Positions 56,095 through 64,000 of a stretch of 64,000 nucleotides of DNA are shown in pieces. The stretch's first letter is position 1. Each line of letters starts with the position of its first letter. The position numbers were made by a program, and so were the translations under genes. The notes under the pieces are model-generated. The model was not told the origin of the DNA, did no database searches, and saw only the letters and a program-made list of their open reading frames with translations. The DNA is from Porphyromonadaceae bacterium COT-184 OH4590 (GTDB lineage Bacteria; Bacteroidota; Bacteroidia; Bacteroidales; Paludibacteraceae), in the NCBI GenBank assembly GCA_000768855.1, contig JRAN01000069.1, forward strand, positions 1 through 64,000. Direction: 5' to 3'.

Positions 56095-57030
56095 CTACAC
56101 TTTTTTCTTTACAAATAATAATCCGGCCAAAGAGGGTATACAGAAGTTGAGTAACCAAAAAATAGTACTCCCAATCACTATATACAAAGGATTGTCGGTG
56201 TAACGTCCAAATATGAAAATAGCTATCGAACTTCTAACAGCTACCTCAAAAACATTTATCAGAGGAGTATAAGTAAGAAAAAGATAGAAAACAGACATAT
56301 CAACGGCTGCTCTGTTTAATGGTATATCTATTCCCAAAAATATTAATACTAACATAAATTGGGTACTGAATGTAACATACTTTAAAAATGATATTATAAA
56401 TAGCTTTAATGTTTGCGAATGGGTAGTATAATTAAGACTTTGGGCTATTTTGCCGATAAAGTTTAACCGACTCTTTTGAAGACAAATAGCCGCTGTTTTT
56501 ATATTTATCAGAAACAATATACCTATTGTCGAAACTATAATAATGGCACAGTAAAGGGCAATTGTTGTATGTGTATTCAGAGTATGCTCTTTTATCCAAA
56601 ATAAGAGTCCCACAATACCACATAGAGTAATGACCAGTGTCTGTGTTAAGCTGCCAACAAAGCCCATTGTAACGGCTTTTGTACGATAGCCTTCGGGTAG
56701 ATTAAGCGAGCGAGTAGGATATTCACCAATCGAGTTTGGCGTGATAAAAGCACCAGTATAACCCCAAAGTACCGATTTGATAGACTCTTTTAATGTGATA
56801 CCTATAATATTACTCAATGCTGTTTGCCATTTGATACTTTCCCAAAATATATTGACAGGCAACAACACTACTGCTAATATCAATAATATATATCGCTCAA
56901 CCGGTATTAGATATAGTTGGGTAAAAGCCAATTTGATATCGTCTGTTGATAATATCTTGTAAGTCAAAAACAAAAGACAGATAATACTGATACAATATCT
57001 TATTATGTTATATGTTAATGTTTTTTTCAA
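56095..57030 (-). CDS. UPF0104 / lysylphosphatidylglycerol synthase-like membrane protein
   Basis: The 311-residue protein has about eight membrane helices and the family motif 'SIKSVLWGYTGAFITPNSIGEYPTRSLNL' (compare the GxGxxxTPxxxGExxR pattern). It lacks the cytoplasmic catalytic domain of MprF, so it is a stand-alone flippase-like protein, possibly for lipids. It begins with TTG (MKKTLTYNIIRYC); no suitable ATG is near. Its -7 box lies inside the terminator of the upstream gene. Confidence 0.78.
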   Translation of the reverse strand: MKKTLTYNIIRYCISIICLLFLTYKILSTDDIKLAFTQLYLIPVERYILLILAVVLLPVNIFWESIKWQTALSNIIGITLKESIKSVLWGYTGAFITPNSIGEYPTRSLNLPEGYRTKAVTMGFVGSLTQTLVITLCGIVGLLFWIKEHTLNTHTTIALYCAIIIVSTIGILFLINIKTAAICLQKSRLNFIGKIAQSLNYTTHSQTLKLFIISFLKYVTFSTQFMLVLIFLGIDIPLNRAAVDMSVFYLFLTYTPLINVFEVAVRSSIAIFIFGRYTDNPLYIVIGSTIFWLLNFCIPSLAGLLFVKKKV

Positions 57031-57048
57031 AGTTGTATTTTAAAAAAA

Positions 57049-57081
57049 ATTATGGCAAAATTAATAATATTTTGCCATAAT
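57049..57081 (-). terminator. Terminator of the 57.1-kb lipoprotein gene, with embedded -7 box
   Basis: ATTATGGCAAAAT (57049-57061) and ATTTTGCCATAAT (57069-57081) form a perfect 13-bp stem with a 7-nt loop. On the minus strand a T7 tract follows. The minus-strand sequence TAATTTTG (57063-57056) is a -7 box for the gene that starts at 57030 and lies across the loop and 3' arm. Confidence 0.75.
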
Positions 57082-57139
57082 AACATCGAATAAAATTGTG
57101 ATTTTAAAAGTTTTGTTTGAGAGTAGTTTTTAATTCAAA

Positions 57140-57781
57140 TTATTTAGATATGTACGTGAAATAATTCTCGTTTATAGACAGGTCGAATCTGCCGTTTTTT
57201 ATTACAAAATATTGATTTCCAACTCTATGTTTTATCCAAAATGTCCCCGAAAGTACTGCTGCCACTTTTTGGTCGTCTATATTGAGGTTTTGTGCTCGCC
57301 TAAAGAATAATTCTCCCTCTACTACATTAAGCAATTTTGGGCTGTATGTGTCTATTTGTTGCCTTACTTGGCAGTCGGCAGAGGTTAAATTTATCTTTGT
57401 GTTATGCAGTTTTAATAACTCTTCGTACGATTTACATTCGTCAAAAGGAAATATAAAAGATATTGCCATCTTTGACTCTGAGTAGTTGTAGTAACCAGAT
57501 TCTTCCGACTTTACTATTCCGCTTAGAGTCATCAACATATTTCCTTTTTCATATTGCATTTTAAAAGGGATAATATTTTTGGTAACTACGAAATATTGCT
57601 TTTCATACATAGCTCCAAATGTATTGTAGCCCAATTCGGTGTATGCGGGTAACATAGGATAGTATTCGTCTCGAATAAAAATTAAATCGTCTGTTAGGTT
57701 GGGTATGCTATTAAATTTTTTAGAACAGCCGACGAATATTGATAATACAGACAAAACAATAAATAAATATTTGGCTTTCAT
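57140..57781 (-). CDS. Unrecognised lipoprotein
   Basis: The 213-residue protein has a clear lipoprotein signal with lipobox IFVGC (C19). The mature part is a mix of predicted strands ('YFVVTKNIIPFKMQYEKGNMLMTLSGIV', 'GTFWIKHRVGNQYFVIKNGRFDLSINENYF'), with no motif I recognise. It follows the barrel gene at 57.8-58.6 kb by 46 nt in the same direction, so the two may work together in the outer membrane. Confidence 0.7.
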   Translation of the reverse strand: MKAKYLFIVLSVLSIFVGCSKKFNSIPNLTDDLIFIRDEYYPMLPAYTELGYNTFGAMYEKQYFVVTKNIIPFKMQYEKGNMLMTLSGIVKSEESGYYNYSESKMAISFIFPFDECKSYEELLKLHNTKINLTSADCQVRQQIDTYSPKLLNVVEGELFFRRAQNLNIDDQKVAAVLSGTFWIKHRVGNQYFVIKNGRFDLSINENYFTYISK

Positions 57782-57827
57782 ATTATTTATAAGTGTTATT
57801 TTAGTTTGTTAAAAAAAATAATGATAC

Positions 57828-58622
57828 TTACTTTTGAATATTAATAGGTATTTTAAGCGATGTATTGAATCCCATTATATGTTCGTCTAATTCGGCAAAT
57901 GAAGATACTCTATTACCTCTTGCCGACAACATAGGAAAATGAAACTCTATATTACCGAAAGGATTGTTCATTTTGCCTATCTTCAAACCAATACCCAAAT
58001 AATAATAGGTTGAGAAGTTGTTGGGTTTGTTTAGCTGGTTTTTTATATCTTGTTCGTATTTTGCCATTGCCGAGTTTGCGAAATTTACATCGGTATCGGT
58101 AAATGCTGCCAAATTGAACATTGCCCCAAGCACAAAATATTGACGTACAGTATTATCATGTTTTTTTGGATAAAAGCGAATCTCCAACGGAATACCCACG
58201 TTATAGACTGTTTGCCTGATATTGGCAACTCTTAAATAATTGATGTTGTTGGTATTGCCCGGCGCTTCCCACAAAAAGAAACTTCTGTCGGATTTAATAA
58301 TATCTTCGAAAAAGCTAAATCGTATGCCCGATGCAATATTAAATCTATCACTAATTTGATATTCCGGCTTAATGCCAAAATAATATATGGCTTTGGTACT
58401 ATTGTGGTATAGATAATCTTTCGAGTAATAGTCGTAGTAAGGCTGATATTCTGTTCCAGATGAGCGTATTTTGTCAATCTTTGGGATATTCTGATTTCTA
58501 ATGTAAATGCCGGCTTCTACTCCTATAAACCAAGGATGTTTTTTTTCAACAACTTCTTGAGATATTATATTACTGCTTATCAGTAATATAAATATTGTAA
58601 TAAAAAATTTACTTTTGTGCAT
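57828..58622 (-). CDS. Outer-membrane beta-barrel protein
   Basis: The 264-residue protein has a signal peptide ending NIISQ, and then strand-rich sequence typical of an 8-10 strand barrel: 'WFIGVEAGIYIRNQNI', 'IYYFGIKPEYQISDRFNIASGIRFSFFED', 'VYNVGIPLEIRFYP', 'YFVLGAMFNLAAF' and 'YYLGIGLKIGKM'. It fits the outer_beta-barrel/PorT superfamily, but the specific role is unknown. The unrecognised lipoprotein gene follows. Confidence 0.75.
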   Translation of the reverse strand: MHKSKFFITIFILLISSNIISQEVVEKKHPWFIGVEAGIYIRNQNIPKIDKIRSSGTEYQPYYDYYSKDYLYHNSTKAIYYFGIKPEYQISDRFNIASGIRFSFFEDIIKSDRSFFLWEAPGNTNNINYLRVANIRQTVYNVGIPLEIRFYPKKHDNTVRQYFVLGAMFNLAAFTDTDVNFANSAMAKYEQDIKNQLNKPNNFSTYYYLGIGLKIGKMNNPFGNIEFHFPMLSARGNRVSSFAELDEHIMGFNTSLKIPINIQK

Positions 58623-58717
58623 ATTGCTGGATAATTTTAGAACTTAAACGTAACTGTACACATATAAGACGACATAAATTCTAAAATGTTGCAACCCAAA
58701 AGATTTTTTTGTAAAAA

Positions 58718-59881
58718 TTATTTGTTTTTAGTTGATTTAGAGGCTAAAAAATCGTTGCGTTTGCCCGAAAAAATTTCAAATTTCCAAAATTCGCACTCCA
58801 AACTTCCATTTAGTAGCTCTATTCTTTTAGAGGGTTTTAGTCCTATAGCTTTGAGCAGGTCGATATTCGAAGATATTATCCAAGTATCAATCCCTTGACA
58901 ACGGTGTTTTAGTATTTGTCCCAAGGTATTGTATAGCTTTATTATATTATTGTCTAATAGTCGCTCTCCGTATGGTGGGTTGGATATTATAGTGCATTTC
59001 TCTCCTTGTGGAGACTCAAAATCGGCTATATTTGCCGCTTTCAGCTCGATATATTTGCTCATACCTGCCGACTTTATGTTGCTTTGAGCTATCTCAATAG
59101 CCTTTGAGGAAAGGTCGTATCCATATATTTTGTGGTCGAACTCTCGCTCTTGACTTTCGTCGTTGAATATCTCTTCAAACAACTCACGGTCGAAGTTGTT
59201 CCAGTTTTCGAAAGCAAACTTTTTTCGATATATACCTGGGGGTATATTTAGAGCTATTAGAGCAGCCTCTATAAGCAATGTGCCTGATCCACACATAAAA
59301 TCCACAAAGTTACTTTTGCCATTCCACCCCGATAGCATTATCATACCGGCAGCTAATGCCTCATTGATAGGTGCTTTGGTCTGTACGGTACGGTAGCCGC
59401 GCTTGTGCAGACTTTCGCCCGACGAATCGAGCGATACGGTACATATATTGTTCGAAATATGGATGTTAATGTATATGTCGGGGTTGGTAACTCTCACCGA
59501 AGGACGTTTGCCGTACTTTTCGTTGAAGTAATCTGCTATGGCATCTTTGGTACGGTATGAGACAAACTGTGAGTTTCTGAATGTTTCGGAATATACTGTT
59601 GAATTGATAACAAAAGTTTGATTAACAGATATATATTGGTGCCAATCTATCTTTTTTACTTCGTTGTATATTGTATCGGCATCGTTAGCCTCAAATGTTG
59701 CTATTGTTTGCAGTATCCGAGATGCCGTTCTTAACCATATATTGGCTCTGTACATAAGGGCTAAATCGCCCTCAAACGATACGGCTCGTCTCTCTTTTTT
59801 TATGTTTTCGGCTCCTATTTTTTTTAGCTCGTCGTATAATACATCTTCGAGACCTTGAAATGTTTTTGCTATGTATATCAT
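58718..59881 (-). CDS. THUMP-domain 23S rRNA m2G methyltransferase (RlmL-type)
   Basis: The protein (387 residues from the ATG at 59881) has an N-terminal ferredoxin-like/THUMP RNA-binding region ('MIYIAKTFQGLEDVLYDELKKIGAEN', 'IYINIHISNNICTVSLDSSGESLHKRGYR') and a UPF0020 methyltransferase domain with 'FMCGSGTLLIEAALIALN', 'IYGYDLSSKAIEIAQSNIKSAG' and the N6/N2-methylase motif NPPYGERL. It matches RlmL-type enzymes that modify G2445, without the C-terminal RlmK half found in E. coli. A farther in-frame start at 59914 would overlap the upstream gene. Confidence 0.88.
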   Translation of the reverse strand: MIYIAKTFQGLEDVLYDELKKIGAENIKKERRAVSFEGDLALMYRANIWLRTASRILQTIATFEANDADTIYNEVKKIDWHQYISVNQTFVINSTVYSETFRNSQFVSYRTKDAIADYFNEKYGKRPSVRVTNPDIYINIHISNNICTVSLDSSGESLHKRGYRTVQTKAPINEALAAGMIMLSGWNGKSNFVDFMCGSGTLLIEAALIALNIPPGIYRKKFAFENWNNFDRELFEEIFNDESQEREFDHKIYGYDLSSKAIEIAQSNIKSAGMSKYIELKAANIADFESPQGEKCTIISNPPYGERLLDNNIIKLYNTLGQILKHRCQGIDTWIISSNIDLLKAIGLKPSKRIELLNGSLECEFWKFEIFSGKRNDFLASKSTKNK

Positions 59882-59891
59882 TATGTTTTTT

Positions 59892-60413
59892 TTAGTTATT
59901 TTGTTTCGACACAATTGCCATTTTTACCTCAAATGTATCTCTATAATTTTCGACCCACCCAACTAATGCAAATGCTAAATTGTTGTCTATAAGGGTATTG
60001 TTTGTAATTTTAAATATCCGCTTTAAGTCAAATTTCTCAAGGACATAAAAAGAGGTTTCTCCACAAAACTTATTGCGTATAGCTATCTCTCCTGCACAAA
60101 TATTGGGTAGAGTATATACAAAAAGCGATGGAGAAGGGAAATAGTTGTCGCTGCTTTTGATAGTGTTTTGATATTCGGTATCTACTTCAAGCGACGAAGA
60201 TGAGTTGAAAAATATTACTGCGACATCGTCTCTAAGCACAAATCTATTGTCAGTATCTTTGAGCAGTAGCTCCGATGCTACAAAAGCCATTTTTGATAGA
60301 TTATCCATTTTGAAAAACTTAGGATAATCTACATTTAAACCTCTGTACATATCGGCAATTTCAGCCGAATTGTTGAAATTCAAACTTATATGTTTTTTGA
60401 TAATAAAACTCAT
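59892..60413 (-). CDS. Ketosynthase-like protein without catalytic cysteine
   Basis: The 173-residue protein resembles only the N-terminal part of a beta-ketoacyl-ACP synthase. The block 'SPSLFVYTLPNICAGEIAIRNKFCGETSFYV' aligns with the FabF segment '[30 protein letters not shown]'. In FabF the active-site cysteine follows at once (TACTSG); here that place reads LEKFD. The C-terminal half of the fold with its two histidines is absent. It may be a scaffold or partner of an ACP or ketosynthase. The gene lies between xer and the rRNA methyltransferase gene. Confidence 0.6.
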   Translation of the reverse strand: MSFIIKKHISLNFNNSAEIADMYRGLNVDYPKFFKMDNLSKMAFVASELLLKDTDNRFVLRDDVAVIFFNSSSSLEVDTEYQNTIKSSDNYFPSPSLFVYTLPNICAGEIAIRNKFCGETSFYVLEKFDLKRIFKITNNTLIDNNLAFALVGWVENYRDTFEVKMAIVSKQNN

Positions 60414-60457
60414 AAAGTCTTTTTCAAGTTGCCAATTATCGGATTTTTGCTTGCAGG

Positions 60458-61345
60458 TTAGTTTGCTCTTGGGTGTGTCTGGTTGTATATCTCTTGTAGC
60501 TCTTTGAAAGTGGTGTGAGTATATACCTGTGTCGATGCAAGTGAAGAGTGTCCGAGCAACTCTTTTACGGCATTTAAGTCTGCCCCGTTATTTAGAAGAG
60601 TAGTGGCAAAAGTGTGACGTAGAGTATGCGGAGAGTGTTTTGCATTTGTGCTGATAGCACTTAACTTTTTGGTTACTATATTGTATACAGCCCTATCGTA
60701 TATTTGTTTGCCTGTTCTTAATACAAAAAGAAAGTTGTTGTCTGACTTTATTGTCTCTATTTTAGTTTTAATGTATGATTTCAACTGCTTTTCGAGAGAC
60801 TCCCCAAAAGGTATCAACCGTTCTTTGTTGCGTTTACCTAATACCTTTATTGTTTTTCGGCTAAAGTCTATATCCGTGACTTTTAGATTAATAAGCTCTT
60901 TTCGTCTAATTCCTGTCTGGTATAACAACTCTATTATCAAATCATCTCTCTTTTCTTCAAATCTATTTTTTGCTAAATGTTTTTTTGTATCTCTCAATCG
61001 GTCAATCTCTTTTTCTGTAAAAAATACAGGGAGGTTAACCGTAATTTTCGGAGCAGGTATATCTACAGGATTCTTGTTTATAACGCCTTTTTCGAGTAAG
61101 TACATATAAAAGGAATTCAAAGCAGCTAACTTTCGTCGAATAGAGCGAGGTGCTATTTCGTTTTCGTCTATCAATTTTGCTATCCAGAGCTTTATGTCGT
61201 CTGTTTCGGCATTTTTTAATTCTTGGTTATTGGTTATAGCAAAGTAGTATTTGGCAAACTGACCAATATCTCTTTTATATGACGAAACAGTATGAGTCGA
61301 AAAATTTTTCTCATACTGTAAGTATCTCGAATACTCTTCTAACAT
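60458..61345 (-). CDS. Tyrosine recombinase XerC/XerD
   Basis: The 295-residue protein has the SAM-like N-terminal core-binding domain ('YSRYLQYEKNFSTHTVSSYKRDI') and the catalytic domain with R in 'YQTGIRRKELINLKVTDID', K in 'KVLGKRNKERLIP', HxxR in 'SPHTLRHTFATTLLNNGADLNAVKELLGHSSL' and Y in 'STQVYTHTTF'. This is the full R-K-H-R-H-Y set. Its length and position next to rpsU point to the housekeeping chromosome-dimer resolvase rather than a phage integrase. Which of XerC or XerD it is cannot be settled here. Confidence 0.92.
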   Translation of the reverse strand: MLEEYSRYLQYEKNFSTHTVSSYKRDIGQFAKYYFAITNNQELKNAETDDIKLWIAKLIDENEIAPRSIRRKLAALNSFYMYLLEKGVINKNPVDIPAPKITVNLPVFFTEKEIDRLRDTKKHLAKNRFEEKRDDLIIELLYQTGIRRKELINLKVTDIDFSRKTIKVLGKRNKERLIPFGESLEKQLKSYIKTKIETIKSDNNFLFVLRTGKQIYDRAVYNIVTKKLSAISTNAKHSPHTLRHTFATTLLNNGADLNAVKELLGHSSLASTQVYTHTTFKELQEIYNQTHPRAN

Positions 61346-61356
61346 AAAAAAGGCGT

Positions 61357-61548
61357 TTACTCTTCTTTTGTTTGGAGCTGCTGAACATAAATAGCGTGCA
61401 TCTTAGCTTTACGCTTTATTACCGAAGGCTTGTCGAATGCCTGACGGCGACGAAGTTCTTTAACCACTCCTGTTCTTTCATATTTACGTTTGAACTTTTT
61501 TAAGGCTCGTTCGATGTTTTCGCCCTCTTTAATTGGTACTACTATCAT
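61357..61548 (-). CDS. rpsU: 30S ribosomal protein S21
   Basis: The 63-residue basic protein has the S21 pattern 'IVVPIKEGENIERALKKFKRKYERTGVVKELRRRQAFDKPSVIKRKAKMHAIY'. S21 sits near the 3' end of 16S rRNA. xer starts 11 nt downstream. Confidence 0.96.
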   Translation of the reverse strand: MIVVPIKEGENIERALKKFKRKYERTGVVKELRRRQAFDKPSVIKRKAKMHAIYVQQLQTKEE

Positions 61549-61661
61549 TATTTAGCGTTTTAAAAATTAATTAAGTTAGAAAATGTTTTATCTTATTATT
61601 ATTTATTACAAATATATCAATATGTTTCTTTAAAGAATAATTCTTGCCAAAAATTGAAGTG

Positions 61662-61692
61662 CAAAAGTAATACATTTTTCTGAATAGACAAA
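61662..61692 (-). promoter_or_regulatory. Promoter of rpsU-xer
   Basis: The minus strand reads TTTG (61692-61689), a 19-nt spacer and TACTTTTG (61669-61662), close to the full Bacteroidota consensus. The leader to the rpsU ATG is about 108 nt. Confidence 0.7.
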
Positions 61693-61815
61693 CAATATTT
61701 TATGTAAAAATCAAAAAAGATAAGGTTGATAGGTAATCCAAGTATCAAAAACAAGATTTAAATATTTGTTTTTTAGAATTTTATAAAAAATATGTAAAAA
61801 AGTGCGTGTTAAAAT

Positions 61816-61847
61816 TTTGTCAAGCAGATAAAAATTAATTATCTTTG
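61816..61847 (+). promoter_or_regulatory. Promoter of the nuo operon
   Basis: TTTG (61816-61819), a 20-nt spacer and TATCTTTG (61840-61847) give the best promoter match in the window. The inferred start near 61853 leaves a leader of about 105 nt before nuoA. The rest of the 409-nt gap between rpsU and nuoA shows no gene. Confidence 0.75.
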
Positions 61848-61957
61848 CAAACTTTTTAATGCAGGCTATTAAAGGGTATTGGTGTTATGTAAAACATTAT
61901 TAGACAATGAATTAATTGCTAAAAAATTCTAAAAAGACAAATAAATAATTTTTATTT

Positions 61958-62311
61958 ATGACTAACTCAGCGTTATTTTTAGTAGTATTGGTTACGGCTG
62001 TATTTATGGTTGTAGCAGCTATGGCTTTGGCTATGTGGCTGTCGCCCAAGTCGTACAATGCTCTCAAAGGCGAACCTTATGAGTGTGGTATTGAGACTCG
62101 CGGTCCGTCGTGGGGACAGTTTAGAGTGGGGTATTACCTCATCGCTATTCTCTTTTTGATATTTGATGTCGAAGCTGTGTTGCTCTTCCCTTGGGCTACT
62201 ATTTATAGTTCAATAGGTTTGGATGGGCTTATTTTGGCTTCCTTCTTTATCTTTGTTCTTCTTCTTGGTTTAATCTATGCGTGGAAAAAGGGGGCACTCG
62301 AATGGAAGTAA
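61958..62311 (+). CDS. nuoA: NADH-quinone oxidoreductase subunit A
   Basis: NuoA is a membrane subunit of respiratory complex I. The 117-residue protein has three membrane helices and the conserved loop 'EPYECGIETRGPSWGQFRVGYYLIAILFLIFDVEAVLLFPW', which includes the YECG motif. Its stop codon overlaps the nuoB start by 10 nt. Confidence 0.95.
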   Translation: MTNSALFLVVLVTAVFMVVAAMALAMWLSPKSYNALKGEPYECGIETRGPSWGQFRVGYYLIAILFLIFDVEAVLLFPWATIYSSIGLDGLILASFFIFVLLLGLIYAWKKGALEWK

Positions 62312-62895
62312 AAGATATTAAGGTAAAAAATTTCACTACTGCCGATTTTAGAGACAATGAGTATCTCGAAAAGTATGTAGAGGAGCTTCGTAAGGGTGGT
62401 GTAAATGTAGCTATCGGCAAACTCGACGACATTATCAACTGGGGACGAAGCAACTCCGTTTGGCCCCTGACCTTTGCCACCTCGTGCTGCGGTATTGAGT
62501 TTATGAGCCTTGGCGCTGCTCGTTTCGACTTTGCACGCTTTGGTTGGGAGGTTACGCGTAACTCGCCCCGTCAGGCTGACGTGGTATTCTGTTTTGGTAC
62601 TATTGTACACAAGATGGCTCCTGTGGTAAAGCGTCTTTATGAGCAAATGGCTGAACCCAAGTATGTTATCGCTGTAGGTAGCTGTGCCATTTCGGGAGGT
62701 CCGTTCAAAAAATCGTACCACACCGTTATGGGACTCGACGAAATTATTCCGGTTGATGTGTATGTACCCGGATGCCCTCCGTCTCCAAATGCCATTATTT
62801 ATGGTATGATGCAGTTGAGCCGTAAGATAAAGGTTCAGGAGTTTTTCTCTTTGCCAAAAGAGCCAAAAATAATTGTAAATAAAGCTAATAACTAA
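62302..62895 (+). CDS. nuoB: NADH-quinone oxidoreductase subunit B
   Basis: NuoB carries iron-sulfur cluster N2, which passes electrons to the quinone. The 197-residue protein has the paired cysteines in 'TFATSCCGIEFMSLG', the third in 'VGSCAISGGPF' and the fourth in 'VPGCPPSPNAII'. The ATG at 62302 is chosen because an in-frame GTG at 62281 would overlap nuoA by 31 nt. Confidence 0.95.
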   Translation: MEVKDIKVKNFTTADFRDNEYLEKYVEELRKGGVNVAIGKLDDIINWGRSNSVWPLTFATSCCGIEFMSLGAARFDFARFGWEVTRNSPRQADVVFCFGTIVHKMAPVVKRLYEQMAEPKYVIAVGSCAISGGPFKKSYHTVMGLDEIIPVDVYVPGCPPSPNAIIYGMMQLSRKIKVQEFFSLPKEPKIIVNKANN

Positions 62896-62910
62896 AAATT
62901 GAGGAGCGAA

Positions 62911-64000
62911 ATGAATAATAAATTGGAACAAATTTTTTCGCAGATACCCAGCGCCGAAATATCGAATAAAGAGAATATATATACTATCTATGTGTCCAAA
63001 GAGAATCTTCGTAGGTCAGCAGAGATATTGAGAAACAACGATATTTTGGATTTCGATTTTCTTCGCGATATAATAGGTATGGATTATACCGATTCGTTTG
63101 GTGTAACCTACAACCTTTCGCCCTCCGACGACCTTACTATAATAGTGTTGTTGAAATCGACCACTACCGACCGCGAAAAACCTGCTTTCGATACTGTTAT
63201 AGACTTGTGGGAATCAGCTCCATTCTACGAACGTGAGGTACACGATTTCTTCGGCATCCGTTTCTTGGGCAATGAAGATATGCGTCGCATATTCTTACGT
63301 CAGGATTGGAGAGGTTATCCGCTGCGTAAAGATTACGACAACAGCCCTATTATTAACCCTGTGCCGAAAGATAACGAAAATCTCGACGATATGGAAAATC
63401 TTCCTGTCTTAGACCTCGAAGATTTGGGCAAACCAAAGAAATCGGTTTTTGACAAAGATGAGTATGTAGTCAATTTCGGTCCTCAACACCCTGCTACTCA
63501 TGGGGTATTGCACCTTAGAATTTCGCTCGATGGCGAGACCGTAAAAAAGGTTGACCCTAACTTTGGATATATCCACCGCGGTATCGAAAAGATGTGTGAG
63601 GCATATACCTATCCGCAGATATTGCACCTTGCCGACAGACTCGACTATTTATCAGGTTCTATCAACCGCCATGCCGTATGTATGGCTGTGGAGAAAGGGC
63701 TCGAACTCGAAGTGCCTCAGAGAGCACAATATGTTCGCACCATTATCGACGAACTCACACGTATTGCCTCACACCTTCTTGGTTGGGGAGCTATGGCTCT
63801 CGATATGGGTGCCATCACAGCCTTTGTGTACGGTATGCGCGACAGAGAGAAGATTATGGATATATTTGAGCAGACCTGCGGAGGCAGACTTATGGCTAAC
63901 TACGCCGTTATAGGTGGTCTTATGGCTGATATTCATCCCGAATTTCAGAAGAAAGTAAAAGAGTTTATTCCATATATGCGTAAGATGCTCAAAGAGCATC
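62911..64000 (+). CDS. nuoCD: Fused NADH-quinone oxidoreductase subunit C/D (3' end outside window)
   Basis: The open frame runs from the ATG at 62911 to the window edge (363 codons visible). The first part is NuoC, with 'FDFLRDIIGMDYTDSFGVTYNLS' and 'YEREVHDFFGIRFLGNEDMRRIFLRQDWRGYPLRKDY'. After a linker comes NuoD: 'YVVNFGPQHPATHGVLHLRISLDGE', 'PNFGYIHRGIEKMCEA', 'ADRLDYLSG' and 'RTIIDELTRIASHLLGWG'. The fused subunit binds quinone at the interface with NuoB. A strong GAGGAG at 62901-62906 precedes the ATG, rare in this window. Confidence 0.94.
   Translation, partial: MNNKLEQIFSQIPSAEISNKENIYTIYVSKENLRRSAEILRNNDILDFDFLRDIIGMDYTDSFGVTYNLSPSDDLTIIVLLKSTTTDREKPAFDTVIDLWESAPFYEREVHDFFGIRFLGNEDMRRIFLRQDWRGYPLRKDYDNSPIINPVPKDNENLDDMENLPVLDLEDLGKPKKSVFDKDEYVVNFGPQHPATHGVLHLRISLDGETVKKVDPNFGYIHRGIEKMCEAYTYPQILHLADRLDYLSGSINRHAVCMAVEKGLELEVPQRAQYVRTIIDELTRIASHLLGWGAMALDMGAITAFVYGMRDREKIMDIFEQTCGGRLMANYAVIGGLMADIHPEFQKKVKEFIPYMRKMLKEH

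Noticed and set aside
60458-61345. Tyrosine recombinase as evidence of a prophage or integron
   Set aside because: It is flanked by rpsU and other housekeeping genes, with no attachment repeats or phage genes, and has standard Xer length and motifs.

Overview
The window looks like an AT-rich chromosomal segment of an anaerobic member of the Bacteroidota, most likely order Bacteroidales. The grounds are a type IX secretion (T9SS) gene block, at least one T9SS-type sorting domain, many outer-membrane barrels and lipoproteins, a fused NuoCD subunit, a fused CzcA-CzcC metal pump, a GT3-type glycogen synthase, and recurring TTTG / TAnnTTTG promoter elements with few Shine-Dalgarno sequences. No rRNA, tRNA or CRISPR array was recognised. 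The taxonomic call is inference.

Layout. 1-5.2 kb (+): a leucine-rich-repeat protein with a T9SS tail, two lysine-fermentation genes (kdd, kamA) and a SpoU-type RNA methyltransferase. 5.4-15.1 kb (-): an OmpA-like barrel protein, then porN, porM, porL, porK and porP in reverse map order, a DUF2795-like protein, a PduO-type cobalamin adenosyltransferase and a coupled small protein. 15.2-18.9 kb (+): tgt, an LptF/LptG permease, ychF. 18.9-23.4 kb: envelope proteins, rpoN and a DUF2520 dehydrogenase. 23.8-30.0 kb: a lamin-tail surface protein, glycogen synthase, and gmd-fcl for GDP-L-fucose. 30.2-37.0 kb: a decayed lipoprotein gene followed by a heavy-metal efflux operon (small His/Cys protein, CzcA-CzcC fusion, CzcB). 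37.1-42.4 kb (-): glyS, a degenerate phosphatase-like protein, a DUF4105/Lnb-like membrane protein and a LysM glucosaminidase. 42.6-49.5 kb (-): a thiamine operon, thiS-thiC-(thiE/tenI-thiD-thiE)-thiG-thiH-thiF, behind a TPP riboswitch. 49.6-57.0 kb (-): a MITE-like repeat, clpC, lptB, a nucleoside transporter, a DUF151 nuclease and a flippase-like protein. 57.1-61.5 kb (-): envelope genes, an RlmL-type methyltransferase, a ketosynthase-like fragment protein, a Xer recombinase and rpsU. 61.9 kb to the end (+): nuoA, nuoB and nuoCD (cut by the window edge).

How the genes fit together. PorK/L/M/N/P are core T9SS parts, and the LRR protein at the left edge is a probable cargo. Kdd and KamA belong to the lysine-to-acetate/butyrate route; that route also needs adenosylcobalamin, which the PduO-type enzyme could supply. 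Gmd and Fcl make GDP-L-fucose for surface glycans. The thiamine operon covers thiazole and pyrimidine synthesis and their coupling.

No complete new system is clear. The best leads are a dispersed intergenic repeat (three related copies, one with near-perfect 24-bp terminal inverted repeats), a phosphatase-superfamily protein that has lost its metal ligands, a ketosynthase-like protein that lacks the catalytic cysteine, a ThiF without its usual cysteines, a palindromic operator candidate over the metal-efflux promoter, and promoter -7 boxes lying inside terminator stems.
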